The notes under the pieces are model-generated. The model searched no databases. It saw only the letters and a list, made by a program, of their open reading frames with translations, and had not been told where the DNA came from. Of a DNA stretch of 45,782 nt, positions 35,757 through 44,700 are shown piece after piece. Origin of the DNA: an uncultured Clostridia bacterium (GTDB taxonomy: Bacteria; Bacillota; Clostridia; Lachnospirales; CAMVHY01); the NCBI GenBank assembly GCA_947073045.1, contig CAMTJU010000001.1:1-45782 (forward strand), in the 5' to 3' direction. Positions within the stretch are counted from its first letter, which is position 1. Each line of letters begins with the position of its first letter. The position numbers were made by a program, and so were the translations under genes.

Positions 35757-36035
35757 ATGAATGACTCAATTTTAAAAAATGTTGTCAGCAATTATTCAGG
35801 CGAAATATTACCGCCTTTCGACATTATTATCAATATTATAGGGTTTAATTCATTATGCCAACTTTCGGAAAAATTTGGCGGAACTTCCATTTATATACCA
35901 ACTAAAAAAAGATTATTTGGAAATTGCATAGCTAAACAAATAAAAAATGAGTTTAATGGTTGCAATTATAGAGAATTAGCTGTGAAGTATAATTTTTGCG
36001 AGAGAACAATAAGAAATATTACTGGTGGAAAATAG
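35757..36035 (+). CDS. Mor transcription activator family protein
   Basis: The 92-residue protein matches the Mor/C family, named for the middle-operon activator of phage Mu: GGTSIYIPTKKRL near residue 42 and a C-terminal helix-turn-helix FNGCNYRELAVKYNFCERTIRNI. Chromosomal Mor-like genes of clostridia are usually of unknown target. TAGGAGATG precedes the ATG. No other phage gene is present, so it is either a domesticated regulator or a relic. It lies between the unknown 96-residue gene and abrB. Confidence 0.88.
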   Translation: MNDSILKNVVSNYSGEILPPFDIIINIIGFNSLCQLSEKFGGTSIYIPTKKRLFGNCIAKQIKNEFNGCNYRELAVKYNFCERTIRNITGGK

Positions 36036-36065
36036 TTGATTTATTTAATTGTTGTATGATAGAAT
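36036..36065 (+). promoter_or_regulatory. candidate promoter of the AbrB-family gene
   Basis: TTGATT (36036-36041) and TAGAAT (36060-36065) are 18 nt apart and lie about 50 nt before the AbrB start codon. It overlaps the end of the Mor-family gene's stop codon region, so abrB could be transcribed both independently and by read-through. Confidence 0.45.
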
Positions 36066-36115
36066 AAATTCGTTATGTTTGACAATTTATATTTTTACTT
36101 AGGAGGAAATTTTCT

Positions 36116-36385
36116 ATGAAATCAACAGGTATTATAAGAAACATTGATGAATTAGGCAGAATAGTTATTCCAATTGAAATTAGAAGAACTTTAGATATTA
36201 CAGACCATGACGCTGTTGAAATATTTACTGATTCTGATAAAATTATTTTGCAAAAATATGCACATAAAGATATATTTAACGGTTCAGAAGATGATTTAAT
36301 AGATTACTACGGTAAAAAAGTTTCTAAAAAATCTATTATTGAATTAGCTAAATTAATTGGCTTAGATACTTCTAGCCTGTCCTAA
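36116..36385 (+). CDS. AbrB-family transition-state regulator
   Basis: The first 50 residues (MKSTGIIRNIDELGRIVIPIEIRRTL, then DAVEIFTDSDKIILQKY) are almost a textbook AbrB/SpoVT swapped-hairpin DNA-binding domain. AbrB proteins are dimeric or tetrameric global regulators of the growth-to-sporulation transition. The remaining 39 residues form a short helical tail unlike that of AbrB or SpoVT and end LGLDTSSLS. AGGAGG precedes the ATG. A terminator follows directly, so it is not co-transcribed with mutS2. Confidence 0.9.
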   Translation: MKSTGIIRNIDELGRIVIPIEIRRTLDITDHDAVEIFTDSDKIILQKYAHKDIFNGSEDDLIDYYGKKVSKKSIIELAKLIGLDTSSLS

Positions 36386-36391
36386 TATTTT

Positions 36392-36428
36392 TCCTATATT
36401 ATTTGCTAGCGATAATATAGGATTTTTG
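36392..36428 (+). terminator. terminator of the AbrB-family gene
   Basis: An 11-bp perfect stem (TCCTATATTAT at 36392-36402 with ATAATATAGGA at 36412-36422) with a 9-nt loop is followed by T5. It isolates the regulatory genes from mutS2, whose start codon is only 28 nt away. Confidence 0.85.
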
Positions 36429-36449
36429 TTGTTGGAGTGAATTTTAATC

Positions 36450-38768
36450 ATGCTGAAAAAATCCATATATACTTTAGAATTTGACAAAATAATTCAAATG
36501 CTTTGCCAAAATGCTAAATCCATAATGGGAAAAGAATTATGTAATAACATACTTCCGTCTACAGATATTAAATTTGTAAGTAAAATGCAAAATGAAACAA
36601 CAGAAGCTGTTTCTTTAATCCTTAAAAAAAATTATTTGCCACTTGGTAGCATAAAAGATATTAGAAATATTCTTACTAGAACTCAAAGAAATGGTGTTTT
36701 ATCATGTGAAGAATTAATTTCAATTGCAGATTTTTTGTATGTAAGCGAAAAACTTGAAATCTATTCTAAAAATTATTCTGGAATATTAACTGATTTGTTT
36801 TCAAAAATAAATTGTGCATTAGATTTAAGAACAGAGATTGAAAGCAAAATTCATAATAATGAAATTTTGGATAATGCTTCCCAATCTCTTTTTGCATTGC
36901 GCAAAAATATTAAGGATTTAAATTATAGCGTGAAAGAATTTCTTAATTCCATAATTAAAAATTCTAAATCTATATTGCAAGATAATATCATTGTTATGAA
37001 AAACAATAGATATTGTTTGGCGGTTAAAAATGAATACAAAAATAGTTTTAACGGAATTGTACATGACCAATCGTCTAGCGGTTCAACCTTATTTATTGAA
37101 CCATCGTCGATTGTCACTCTTAATAACAAAATTAAAAAATTAAAGATGGATGAAGAAATCGAGATAAATAAAATTCTTGAAGAGCTATCGAATAAGGTAG
37201 CTCTTAATTTTGACTTATTAAACCAAAATGTTTACGCAATCGGTAAATTAGATTTCATTTTTGCACGTGCACAGCTTTCAATTTCAATGAAAGCAAGTGA
37301 ACCTATTTTAAATTGCAATGGATATATAAATTTAAAAAAAGCTCGCCATCCACTTATAAATCCCCAAAAAGTTGTACCACTTGATATTTACCTTGGTGAT
37401 AAATTTACAACACTTTTAATAACGGGTCCCAATACAGGCGGTAAGACAGTTTCTTTGAAAACAGTTGGCTTATTGACAATCATGGCACAATCAGGTTTGC
37501 ATATTCCTGCAAATGAAAATTCACAAATTGCTGTTTTCGAAAATATTTTTGTCGATATAGGTGACGAGCAAAGTATTGAACAAAATCTAAGTACGTTCTC
37601 GGCTCATATGAAAAATATAAGTGAGATTACAAAACAGGCCAATGAAAATTCATTGATTTTATTGGATGAATTGGGGTCAGGAACAGATCCAGTTGAAGGT
37701 TCAGCATTAGCTATTTCCATTTTGGAATATTTTTTTTGTCTAAAATCACGTGTTCTTGTCACCAGTCACTACAGTGAATTAAAATTATATGCAATGATAA
37801 CAAAAGGTGTTGAAAATGCATCATGCGAGTTTGATTTAGAAAATCTGAGCCCAACTTATAAATTATCAATAGGAACTCCTGGCAAAAGCAATGCTTTTGA
37901 GATTTCGCAAAAAATAGGTTTAGATGAAAAAATTATTGAAAACGCTAAAAAAAATCTCAGCCAAAAAGATATCCAATTTGAAGATATAATAAAAAACTTG
38001 AATAAAGAACAAGAACAAATGGAAAAAAAGAAGGCTAATATAGATAAATTACTTTTTGAAGCTCAAGAGACAAAAAAAAGATTCGAAAATGAAATAACAA
38101 AACTCAATGCTAAAAAAGAAAAAGAAATTGCCAGGGCTAAAAAAACAGCATTAGAAATTATTGACTTAGCCAAAGAAAAATCTACACTACTGCTTAAAAA
38201 ATATCGTGAAAAAGATTTCAAAACAGCTGAAAAATTAAAAGTCGTTATAGATAATGAACGAGAAAAATTGAAAACCAATAAAAATATTATTTCGCAAAAC
38301 AAAAATCTTAAGCCAATTGAAAATTTAAATATAGGTAATACAGTTTTTTCTATTAGCATGAATAAAAATGGTATTGTACAATCGTTGCCAGATGCTAATA
38401 AAAATGTTATTATAAGCATTGGGGATTTAAAAATTAAATTGCCAATAAGCGATTTGAAAATTTCTATTCAAAAAGATGATAAGCGCGATGCAAAACAAAA
38501 AAGTTTTATTGCAAAAAGTTTCGATATCTCTTCTGAAATAGATGTGCGTGGTTGCAATTGCGATGAAGCTTTGAAATTGATTGACAAATACATTGACGAT
38601 GCCATTATTGCAAAACTTGATAAAATTACAATTATACACGGAAAAGGTACAGGAGCACTTCGTAAAGCTATTGCTGATTTTCTTGAAAAAAACAATGCTA
38701 TAAAAAGTTTTCGATCAGGAAATTTTGGTGAAGGCGAACTAGGTGTAACTGTTGTGCAATTAAAGTGA
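36450..38768 (+). CDS. mutS2: MutS2 endonuclease / ribosome-rescue ATPase
   Basis: MutS2 is a MutS-like ATPase with a C-terminal Smr nuclease; it suppresses homologous recombination in some bacteria and splits collided ribosomes in Bacillus. The 772 residues include a core/lever region, Walker A GPNTGGKT near residue 325, Walker B LLDELGSGTDP near residue 405, a long Lys/Glu-rich coiled coil (about 510-610) and a Smr domain from about 690 with DVRGCNCDEAL and IIHGKGTGALR. GGAGTGA lies 9 nt upstream of the ATG. Its stop overlaps the leader of the response-regulator gene. Confidence 0.96.
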   Translation: MLKKSIYTLEFDKIIQMLCQNAKSIMGKELCNNILPSTDIKFVSKMQNETTEAVSLILKKNYLPLGSIKDIRNILTRTQRNGVLSCEELISIADFLYVSEKLEIYSKNYSGILTDLFSKINCALDLRTEIESKIHNNEILDNASQSLFALRKNIKDLNYSVKEFLNSIIKNSKSILQDNIIVMKNNRYCLAVKNEYKNSFNGIVHDQSSSGSTLFIEPSSIVTLNNKIKKLKMDEEIEINKILEELSNKVALNFDLLNQNVYAIGKLDFIFARAQLSISMKASEPILNCNGYINLKKARHPLINPQKVVPLDIYLGDKFTTLLITGPNTGGKTVSLKTVGLLTIMAQSGLHIPANENSQIAVFENIFVDIGDEQSIEQNLSTFSAHMKNISEITKQANENSLILLDELGSGTDPVEGSALAISILEYFFCLKSRVLVTSHYSELKLYAMITKGVENASCEFDLENLSPTYKLSIGTPGKSNAFEISQKIGLDEKIIENAKKNLSQKDIQFEDIIKNLNKEQEQMEKKKANIDKLLFEAQETKKRFENEITKLNAKKEKEIARAKKTALEIIDLAKEKSTLLLKKYREKDFKTAEKLKVVIDNEREKLKTNKNIISQNKNLKPIENLNIGNTVFSISMNKNGIVQSLPDANKNVIISIGDLKIKLPISDLKISIQKDDKRDAKQKSFIAKSFDISSEIDVRGCNCDEALKLIDKYIDDAIIAKLDKITIIHGKGTGALRKAIADFLEKNNAIKSFRSGNFGEGELGVTVVQLK

Positions 38769-38779
38769 GGTGTTTTTTT

Positions 38780-39451
38780 TTGAAAATTTTAGTGGTTGAA
38801 GACGACAAACATATATCAGAACTTATTTCACTTTATTTAAGTAAGGAAGGTTTCGATGTAAAACAAATTTACGATGGCAACGAGGCATTAAATGAATTTG
38901 CAAATTATCAGCCTGACCTTGTCTTGCTGGATTTAATGCTTCCAGGCAAAGATGGTTATTCAATATGCCGAGAAATTAGAAAAACAAGCCCTGTTCCCAT
39001 TATAATTTTAACTGCCAAGGGTGAAACATTTGATAAAGTCTTGGGATTTGAATTTGGTGCAGATGATTACGTCGTCAAACCGTTTGAACCAAAAGAATTA
39101 ATTGCTAGAATTAAAGCAATTTTAAGACGATATGAAATAGATACAAAAAAACAGACAAAAAGTATAACCTATGGCGATATAAGTATTAACCCGGAGGAAT
39201 ATACGATTACTTATCGTGGACAAAACATTAACTTGCCATATAAAGAATTTGAAATTTTGCTTTTTTTTATGTCGCATCCTGATAAAGTTTATACTCGCGA
39301 ACAATTATTAAATGAAATATGGGGCTATGATTTTTATGGAGACACGCGTACAGTTGATGTGCATATAAAACGTATAAGAGAACATATACCTTCTGATGGC
39401 GAAATTGGAATAAAAACAGTGAGAGGTGTAGGTTATAAATTTGCAACTTAA
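38780..39451 (+). CDS. OmpR/PhoB-family response regulator, no adjacent kinase
   Basis: The 223-residue protein has a receiver domain with the acidic pair EDD near residue 8, the phosphoacceptor Asp in LLDLMLPGKDG near residue 51, the conserved Thr/Lys in LTAKG and VVKPFEP, and a winged-helix DNA-binding domain (YKEFEILLF, YTREQLLNEIWG, RTVDVHIKRIREHI). All phosphorylation residues are intact. I start at TTG 38780, seven nt after TGAGGTG; GTG 38765 overlaps the mutS2 stop and that site. A terminator follows, and no histidine kinase gene is next to it. Confidence 0.93.
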   Translation: MKILVVEDDKHISELISLYLSKEGFDVKQIYDGNEALNEFANYQPDLVLLDLMLPGKDGYSICREIRKTSPVPIIILTAKGETFDKVLGFEFGADDYVVKPFEPKELIARIKAILRRYEIDTKKQTKSITYGDISINPEEYTITYRGQNINLPYKEFEILLFFMSHPDKVYTREQLLNEIWGYDFYGDTRTVDVHIKRIREHIPSDGEIGIKTVRGVGYKFAT

Positions 39452-39480
39452 ACGCTTGGACATTATGCTTATAAATTTTT

Positions 39481-39513
39481 GAAGTTGTTTTTTTTAAGCA
39501 ACTTATTTTTTTA
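39481..39513 (+). terminator. terminator after the response-regulator gene
   Basis: AAGTTG (39482-39487) pairs with CAACTT (39499-39504), and the stem can extend inward by three pairs; T7 follows at 39506-39512. It separates the response regulator from aroE. Confidence 0.7.
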
Positions 39514-39539
39514 AACTTTTATAAAAAGGTGAATTAAAA

Positions 39540-40397
39540 TTGAATATAAACGCAAAGACAAAAGTTTACGGATTAATTGGAAATCCAATTGAAAATTCAT
39601 TATCTGCGCAAATACATAATAAGTTGGCGCAGATATTTTTTTTTGATATGATTTATGTACCATTTCAAGTAATAGATTCTGACCAAAACAAAATTTTTTC
39701 GGCACTGCGTCAACTCAATATATCTGGAGTAAACATCACATCTCCATGTAAAAATTTAAAAAATCTTAGCTATTTTAAAGATGCTGATGAAAACGTCAGA
39801 GCAATAGGTGCAGTTAATACCATAAAAAATATCAATGGAGAACTTTTTGCATTTAATACTGATGTTTTTGGTATAGAAAAAACTTTTGAAATTCATCAAA
39901 TCAATGTCAATCAAAAAAATATTCTGGTATTTGGTAGCGGTGGTGGCGCAAAAGCAGCAATTTATGCAATCTCAAAAAAAAGCCCCGCTACAATATATAT
40001 TGCAAACAGGACACTTGAAAACGCGGATAAACTAGTAAAATTATTTGAAAAAAAATTTAGCAATGTCAAATACAAAGCATTGTATCTTGAGCAAATATGC
40101 GACATTAACAAAAAAATTTATCTTGCCATTCAGGCAACAACTTTAGGTTTTAAAAATAATTTATCGCCGGTAAAAAACATTGATTTTTTTAGCGAAGTGG
40201 AAATTGCGTTCGACTTGATTTATTCTCCGTGGAAAACAAAATTTTTAAACGATAGTGAAAAATTCAATGTAAAATCTATAAATGGATTTGAAATGCTCAT
40301 CTATCAAGCAATAAAATCTTTTGAAATCTGGAACAATGTCAAAGTTGACAAGAAAATTGAATCTGACTTATTTGATTATATGAAGAGGTTTATATGA
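39540..40397 (+). CDS. aroE: shikimate 5-dehydrogenase AroE
   Basis: AroE reduces 3-dehydroshikimate to shikimate with NADPH. The 285-residue protein shows YGLIGNPIENSLSAQIHN (substrate Ser residues; the usual SxSP reads SLSA), GVNITSPCKN with the catalytic Lys near residue 64, GAVNTI, NTDVFG with the catalytic Asp near residue 103, and FGSGGGAKAA for the cofactor. The TTG at 39540 has AAGGTGA seven to eight nt upstream. Its last four bases overlap the following pseudopilin gene (ATGA). No other aromatic-pathway gene is nearby. Confidence 0.92.
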   Translation: MNINAKTKVYGLIGNPIENSLSAQIHNKLAQIFFFDMIYVPFQVIDSDQNKIFSALRQLNISGVNITSPCKNLKNLSYFKDADENVRAIGAVNTIKNINGELFAFNTDVFGIEKTFEIHQINVNQKNILVFGSGGGAKAAIYAISKKSPATIYIANRTLENADKLVKLFEKKFSNVKYKALYLEQICDINKKIYLAIQATTLGFKNNLSPVKNIDFFSEVEIAFDLIYSPWKTKFLNDSEKFNVKSINGFEMLIYQAIKSFEIWNNVKVDKKIESDLFDYMKRFI

Positions 40398-40855
40398 ATA
40401 AAAATGGTTTCACTTTGATTGAAATGACAATTGCACTTGCAATTTCTGTAATCATGTTTAATATAGCTGCAATTTCTTTTGTGTCTGTCGAAAGATTTAG
40501 AATTATTCAGTGTGCTCAGGTTTTACGTACAAATTTGAGATATTGTCAAAAAAATGCAATCGAAGAAAAAAGAAAATATGATATTGTAATCGACACTTAT
40601 AATAGTTTGTATTATATACGTCGTAGTGATGATAGTGGTTTGCTTAGAAAAATTTCGCAGATAAATCTTGCAAAAGGCATAACAATTCAAACAAATAGTA
40701 GCGATAATTCAATTGCGTATACACCACAAGGAACTAGTGGCGATGCATGCACGATAACTTTTAGAGGCAAATATTATTTTTTAGAAATGACAGTAAATAT
40801 CGGAAGCGGCAGAGTCAAGCTTGGAAATTTAAAAAAATTAATTCAAAAATCTTAA
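40394..40855 (+). CDS. type IV pilin-like protein (pseudopilin)
   Basis: The 153-residue protein begins with a class III signal: a short basic leader MNKNG then FTLIEMTIALAISVIMFNIAAI, with cleavage expected after Gly5, Glu at mature position 5 and a hydrophobic helix. The rest is a small beta-rich globular domain resembling GspH/ComGD-type minor pilins. It would need a prepilin peptidase and an assembly ATPase, and none is in the window. It is translationally coupled to aroE (ATGA overlap), an unusual partner. Confidence 0.87.
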   Translation: MNKNGFTLIEMTIALAISVIMFNIAAISFVSVERFRIIQCAQVLRTNLRYCQKNAIEEKRKYDIVIDTYNSLYYIRRSDDSGLLRKISQINLAKGITIQTNSSDNSIAYTPQGTSGDACTITFRGKYYFLEMTVNIGSGRVKLGNLKKLIQKS

Positions 40856-40907
40856 ATTCATTTTGTAAAATTAACTAAGATTCTTTTTAAAAATCAAGGA
40901 AAAAATT

Positions 40908-41621
40908 TCATAACTGAGTTTCAAAAACAATCGAAGATAAAATAAATAATGCAGCTGTTTCGGTACGCAAGATTCTTTTGCCAAGCGAAACAGCTTTTAT
41001 ATTACTTGAGGCAGCAAATTCAATTTCACTTTCCGAAAATCCACCTTCGGGACCAACAAATATACCTATGCTATCACTGTTAAAAGAATAATTTTTTATT
41101 GAACAGTTAGATTTTTCATGCGCAATAAAATTTAAATCAATGTTATTTGAAAACGACACAGCGCTTTTAAAATCCATTGGCTCTAAAATTTTTGGAATTA
41201 TGCCGCGACCCGATTGCTCGGCTGCAGATTTAGAAATTTTGTGCCAACGTGTCAATTTATTTTCGCCAGGATTATTTTTCACATCACAATAATCACAAAT
41301 AATAGGAATGATTTTGTTTACTCCCAGCTCTACAGATTTTTGAATAACAAATTCAAATTTGTCAGCCTTAGTCAATGCCTGAAACAAAAAAATATTTTTA
41401 GTAAGTTCAGTGTTTGATTTAGAAATTTTTTTTATGGACAACATTGCCTTGTCTTTATAAATATTTTTAACTAAGCAAAAATAATCGTTCATTTGTCCAT
41501 CGCAAACAATAATTTCATCATTTGCTCTAAGGCGTAATGCTTTAATATGTTTAAATTCATCACCCAAGATTTCAATTGTATCATTAAAAATACAATTGGT
41601 ATTCAAAAATATTTTATGCAT
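40908..41621 (-). CDS. rsmE: 16S rRNA (uracil(1498)-N3)-methyltransferase RsmE
   Basis: RsmE methylates U1498 in helix 44 of 16S rRNA with S-adenosylmethionine. The 237-residue SPOUT protein shows the N-terminal PUA-like part and then KADKFEFVIQKSVELGVNKIIPI, AAEQSGRGIIPKI, the knot segment IGIFVGPEGGFSESEIEF and LGKRILRTETAAL. AAGGTGA precedes the ATG. It converges on the pseudopilin gene and diverges from polC with an 80-nt gap. Confidence 0.95.
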   Translation of the reverse strand: MHKIFLNTNCIFNDTIEILGDEFKHIKALRLRANDEIIVCDGQMNDYFCLVKNIYKDKAMLSIKKISKSNTELTKNIFLFQALTKADKFEFVIQKSVELGVNKIIPIICDYCDVKNNPGENKLTRWHKISKSAAEQSGRGIIPKILEPMDFKSAVSFSNNIDLNFIAHEKSNCSIKNYSFNSDSIGIFVGPEGGFSESEIEFAASSNIKAVSLGKRILRTETAALFILSSIVFETQL

Positions 41622-41701
41622 TTATAAATTCACCTTCCAATTGTTTTAAAAACAAAACCGTATTATAATTAATAATAGCAGTAAAAAAAGGAACGATGGC
41701 A

Positions 41702-44700
41702 ATGGAAAATAACAATAATTTTAAAAATGTGTTTGCAAATTTTAATTTGCCAATACAAATAAAAAATCAATTAGATTCGGCACTGGTCTCACAAATTAAA
41801 ATCTCCAAATCAAAAAAAGAATTGGCCGTTAATCTAAACTTTAAAAAAATCGTAGACAAAAATATTATTGCACAATTTGAAACACAAATGAAAAATTATT
41901 TCCCTATGCTAAATGTTAAAGTATATGAAAAATATAATCTCGAGTGTAATATACAAAATAAAATTGAAAAAGTTTTGTCCGCAGTTTTGTTCGATATAAA
42001 AAACAAAAGCAATGTATGCTATAAAATTTTGAGTCAATCCAAATGGCATTTGCAAAATGAAAACATTTTGAGTTTTGAAATTGATAAACGTTATGAATTT
42101 TTTTTCAAAAAAAAGAAAATAGGCGATTTAATCCAAAATATGTTTCTGCAAAAAATCGATATTCCTATTAAAATTACCTTTTCCAATTCCCTCAAGCAAG
42201 TAAATATTGATTATCTCAATCAAAAACAAAATGAAATTATCAATCAAATATCACAACAAAAAAATTATTCTATTCCTGCTTCTAAAAATGAACAACCTAT
42301 ACAAAATAAAAAATATCAGAATGCAAAAAGGCAATCTATAAAAATTAACAATGATTTAGTAAACGAAACATTATCTTCTCTCAAAAATAATTTTTCTGTC
42401 AATGAAAAAATAATTGTTGGTGGAAAAATATTTTTTTGTGAATTTTATCAGCTTAAAAATGGCAAATTCATTTTTAATTTTGATATAACTGACAAAAATA
42501 ATTCTATTAGTTCAAAATTTTTTATTGATGAAAACAATATCACAAATGAAATCAAAAATCTTATTTGTGTCGGCAAAGATATTATTGTTAAAGGCAAAAT
42601 TAAATTTGATGAATTCATGAAAGAAAATGTTTTGTTTGCTGATGAAATTTGCGAATTTGAAATTCCTATACGACAAGACAATTCAAAATTTAAACGAGTC
42701 GAATTACATGCACATACTCAAATGAGTAGTATGGATTCTGTTGTTCCCGTAAAAAAATTAATTGAGCGTGCTGCATTTTGGAAACATAAAGCTATTGCAA
42801 TTACAGATCATGGTGTTGTACAAGCCTTCCCTGAGGCAATGGAAGCAGCAAAAAAATTTAATATAAAAATTATATATGGTACCGAAGCTTATTTAATAGA
42901 TGATTTGGCAGGTATTGTTCAAAATCCCGCCAACAAAACATTAGCAGATGATTTTGTAGTCTTCGATTTAGAGACAACGGGCCTTTCAAAAGAAAACAAT
43001 AAAATTATTGAAATTGGCGCTGTTAAAATTTCAAATGGGAAAATAATTGACAGATTCTCCTCGTTCGTCAATCCTCATGAAAAATTATCCGATAAAATTA
43101 TTGAACTTACTCATATTACAGATCAAATGCTTGTTGACGCTCCCAACATAAAAGAAATTTTTCCTAAGTTTCTTGAATTTATAAAGGGTTGCGTGCTTGT
43201 TGCGCATAATGCTGATTTTGATACAGGATTTATAAATCGTACTGCCGAAAAAGATTTTAACATCAAATTAAAAAACAGTGTTCTTGATACTTTGGGATTA
43301 TCGCGTGCATTATTGCCCGAACTTTCTAAACATAAATTGAATGTTCTTGCAAAACATCTTGGTATCAGTTTGGAAAACCATCACCGTGCTGTAGATGATG
43401 CCGAAGCTACTGCTTTAATCTTTTTAAAATTTTGCGATATGCTTCATGAAAAAAATATAAGCCAGCTTAGACAAATCAATCTGCTTTCTGCAAGCTCTGT
43501 CAATAAAACAAAACTTAAAGCATATCACGCTATCATACTTGTAAAAAATCAAGCCGGACTAAAAAATTTATATAAGCTTATCTCAAAATCACATCTTGAT
43601 TATTTTTATAAACGTCCACGAATTCCTAAAAGTGAATTTTTAAAATATCGAACAGGTTTATTAATTGGCTCGGCATGTGAAGCAGGTGAACTTTATCGCG
43701 CAATACGTGAAAATAAATCCGATGAATTTATAAATGAACTGGCACAATTTTATGATTATCTCGAAATTCAACCACTTGAAAATAATTTTTATATGTTGCG
43801 CGATAAAATTGTTGAATCCAAGCAGAGTCTTATCGATATTAATAAAAAAATAATTGAGCTTGGTAAAACATTTAATAAATTAGTGGTAGCGACGGGAGAT
43901 GTTCATTTTCTTGAACCTGAAGACGAAATATACAGAAAAATAATTATGTCGGGCGATGGCTTCAAGGATGCAGATAATCAGCCGCCTTTGTTTTTTCACA
44001 CTACTGATGAAATGCTCAAACGTTTCGATTATCTAGACGAAGCAAGCGCATTTGAAATTGTCGTAACTAATCCAAATTTAATTGCTGACTCAATCGAAGA
44101 CATTAAACCTATCCCCGATGAAACTTTTTCCCCTAAGTTTGAAGGCGCCGACGAACAGCTTAAAAAAATTACAATTGACAAGGCTCACGAAATTTATGGT
44201 GAAAATCTTCCAAAGATAGTTTCTTCACGATTAAACCGCGAACTCGATTCAATCATTAAAAATGGTTTTACCGTTATGTACATAATTGCGCAAAAACTTG
44301 TTTGGAAATCTCTCGAAGATGGATATTTGGTTGGCTCACGCGGCTCAGTTGGTTCATCATTTGTTGCAACAATGGCACAAATTACAGAAGTTAATCCGCT
44401 GCCCGCACATTATGTTTGTCCAAACTGCAAATATTCCGATTTTGATTCGGATATTGTAAAAAGTTTTGCTGGTGGTTCTGGATGCGACATGCCCGATAAA
44501 AATTGCCCAATCTGTGGAAAATTATTAAACAAGGATGGTCATGATATTCCGTTTGAAACTTTCTTAGGATTTGACGGCGACAAAGAACCAGATATAGATT
44601 TAAATTTTTCTGGTGAATATCAACTCAAGGCTCATGCATATACCGAAGAATTATTTGGAAAAGGTCATGTCTTCAAAGCCGGCACAATTTCTACACTTGC

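Noticed and set aside
35757-36035. Prophage remnant because of the Mor-family gene
   Set aside because: No integrase, structural or other phage gene and no attachment-site repeats are visible around it.
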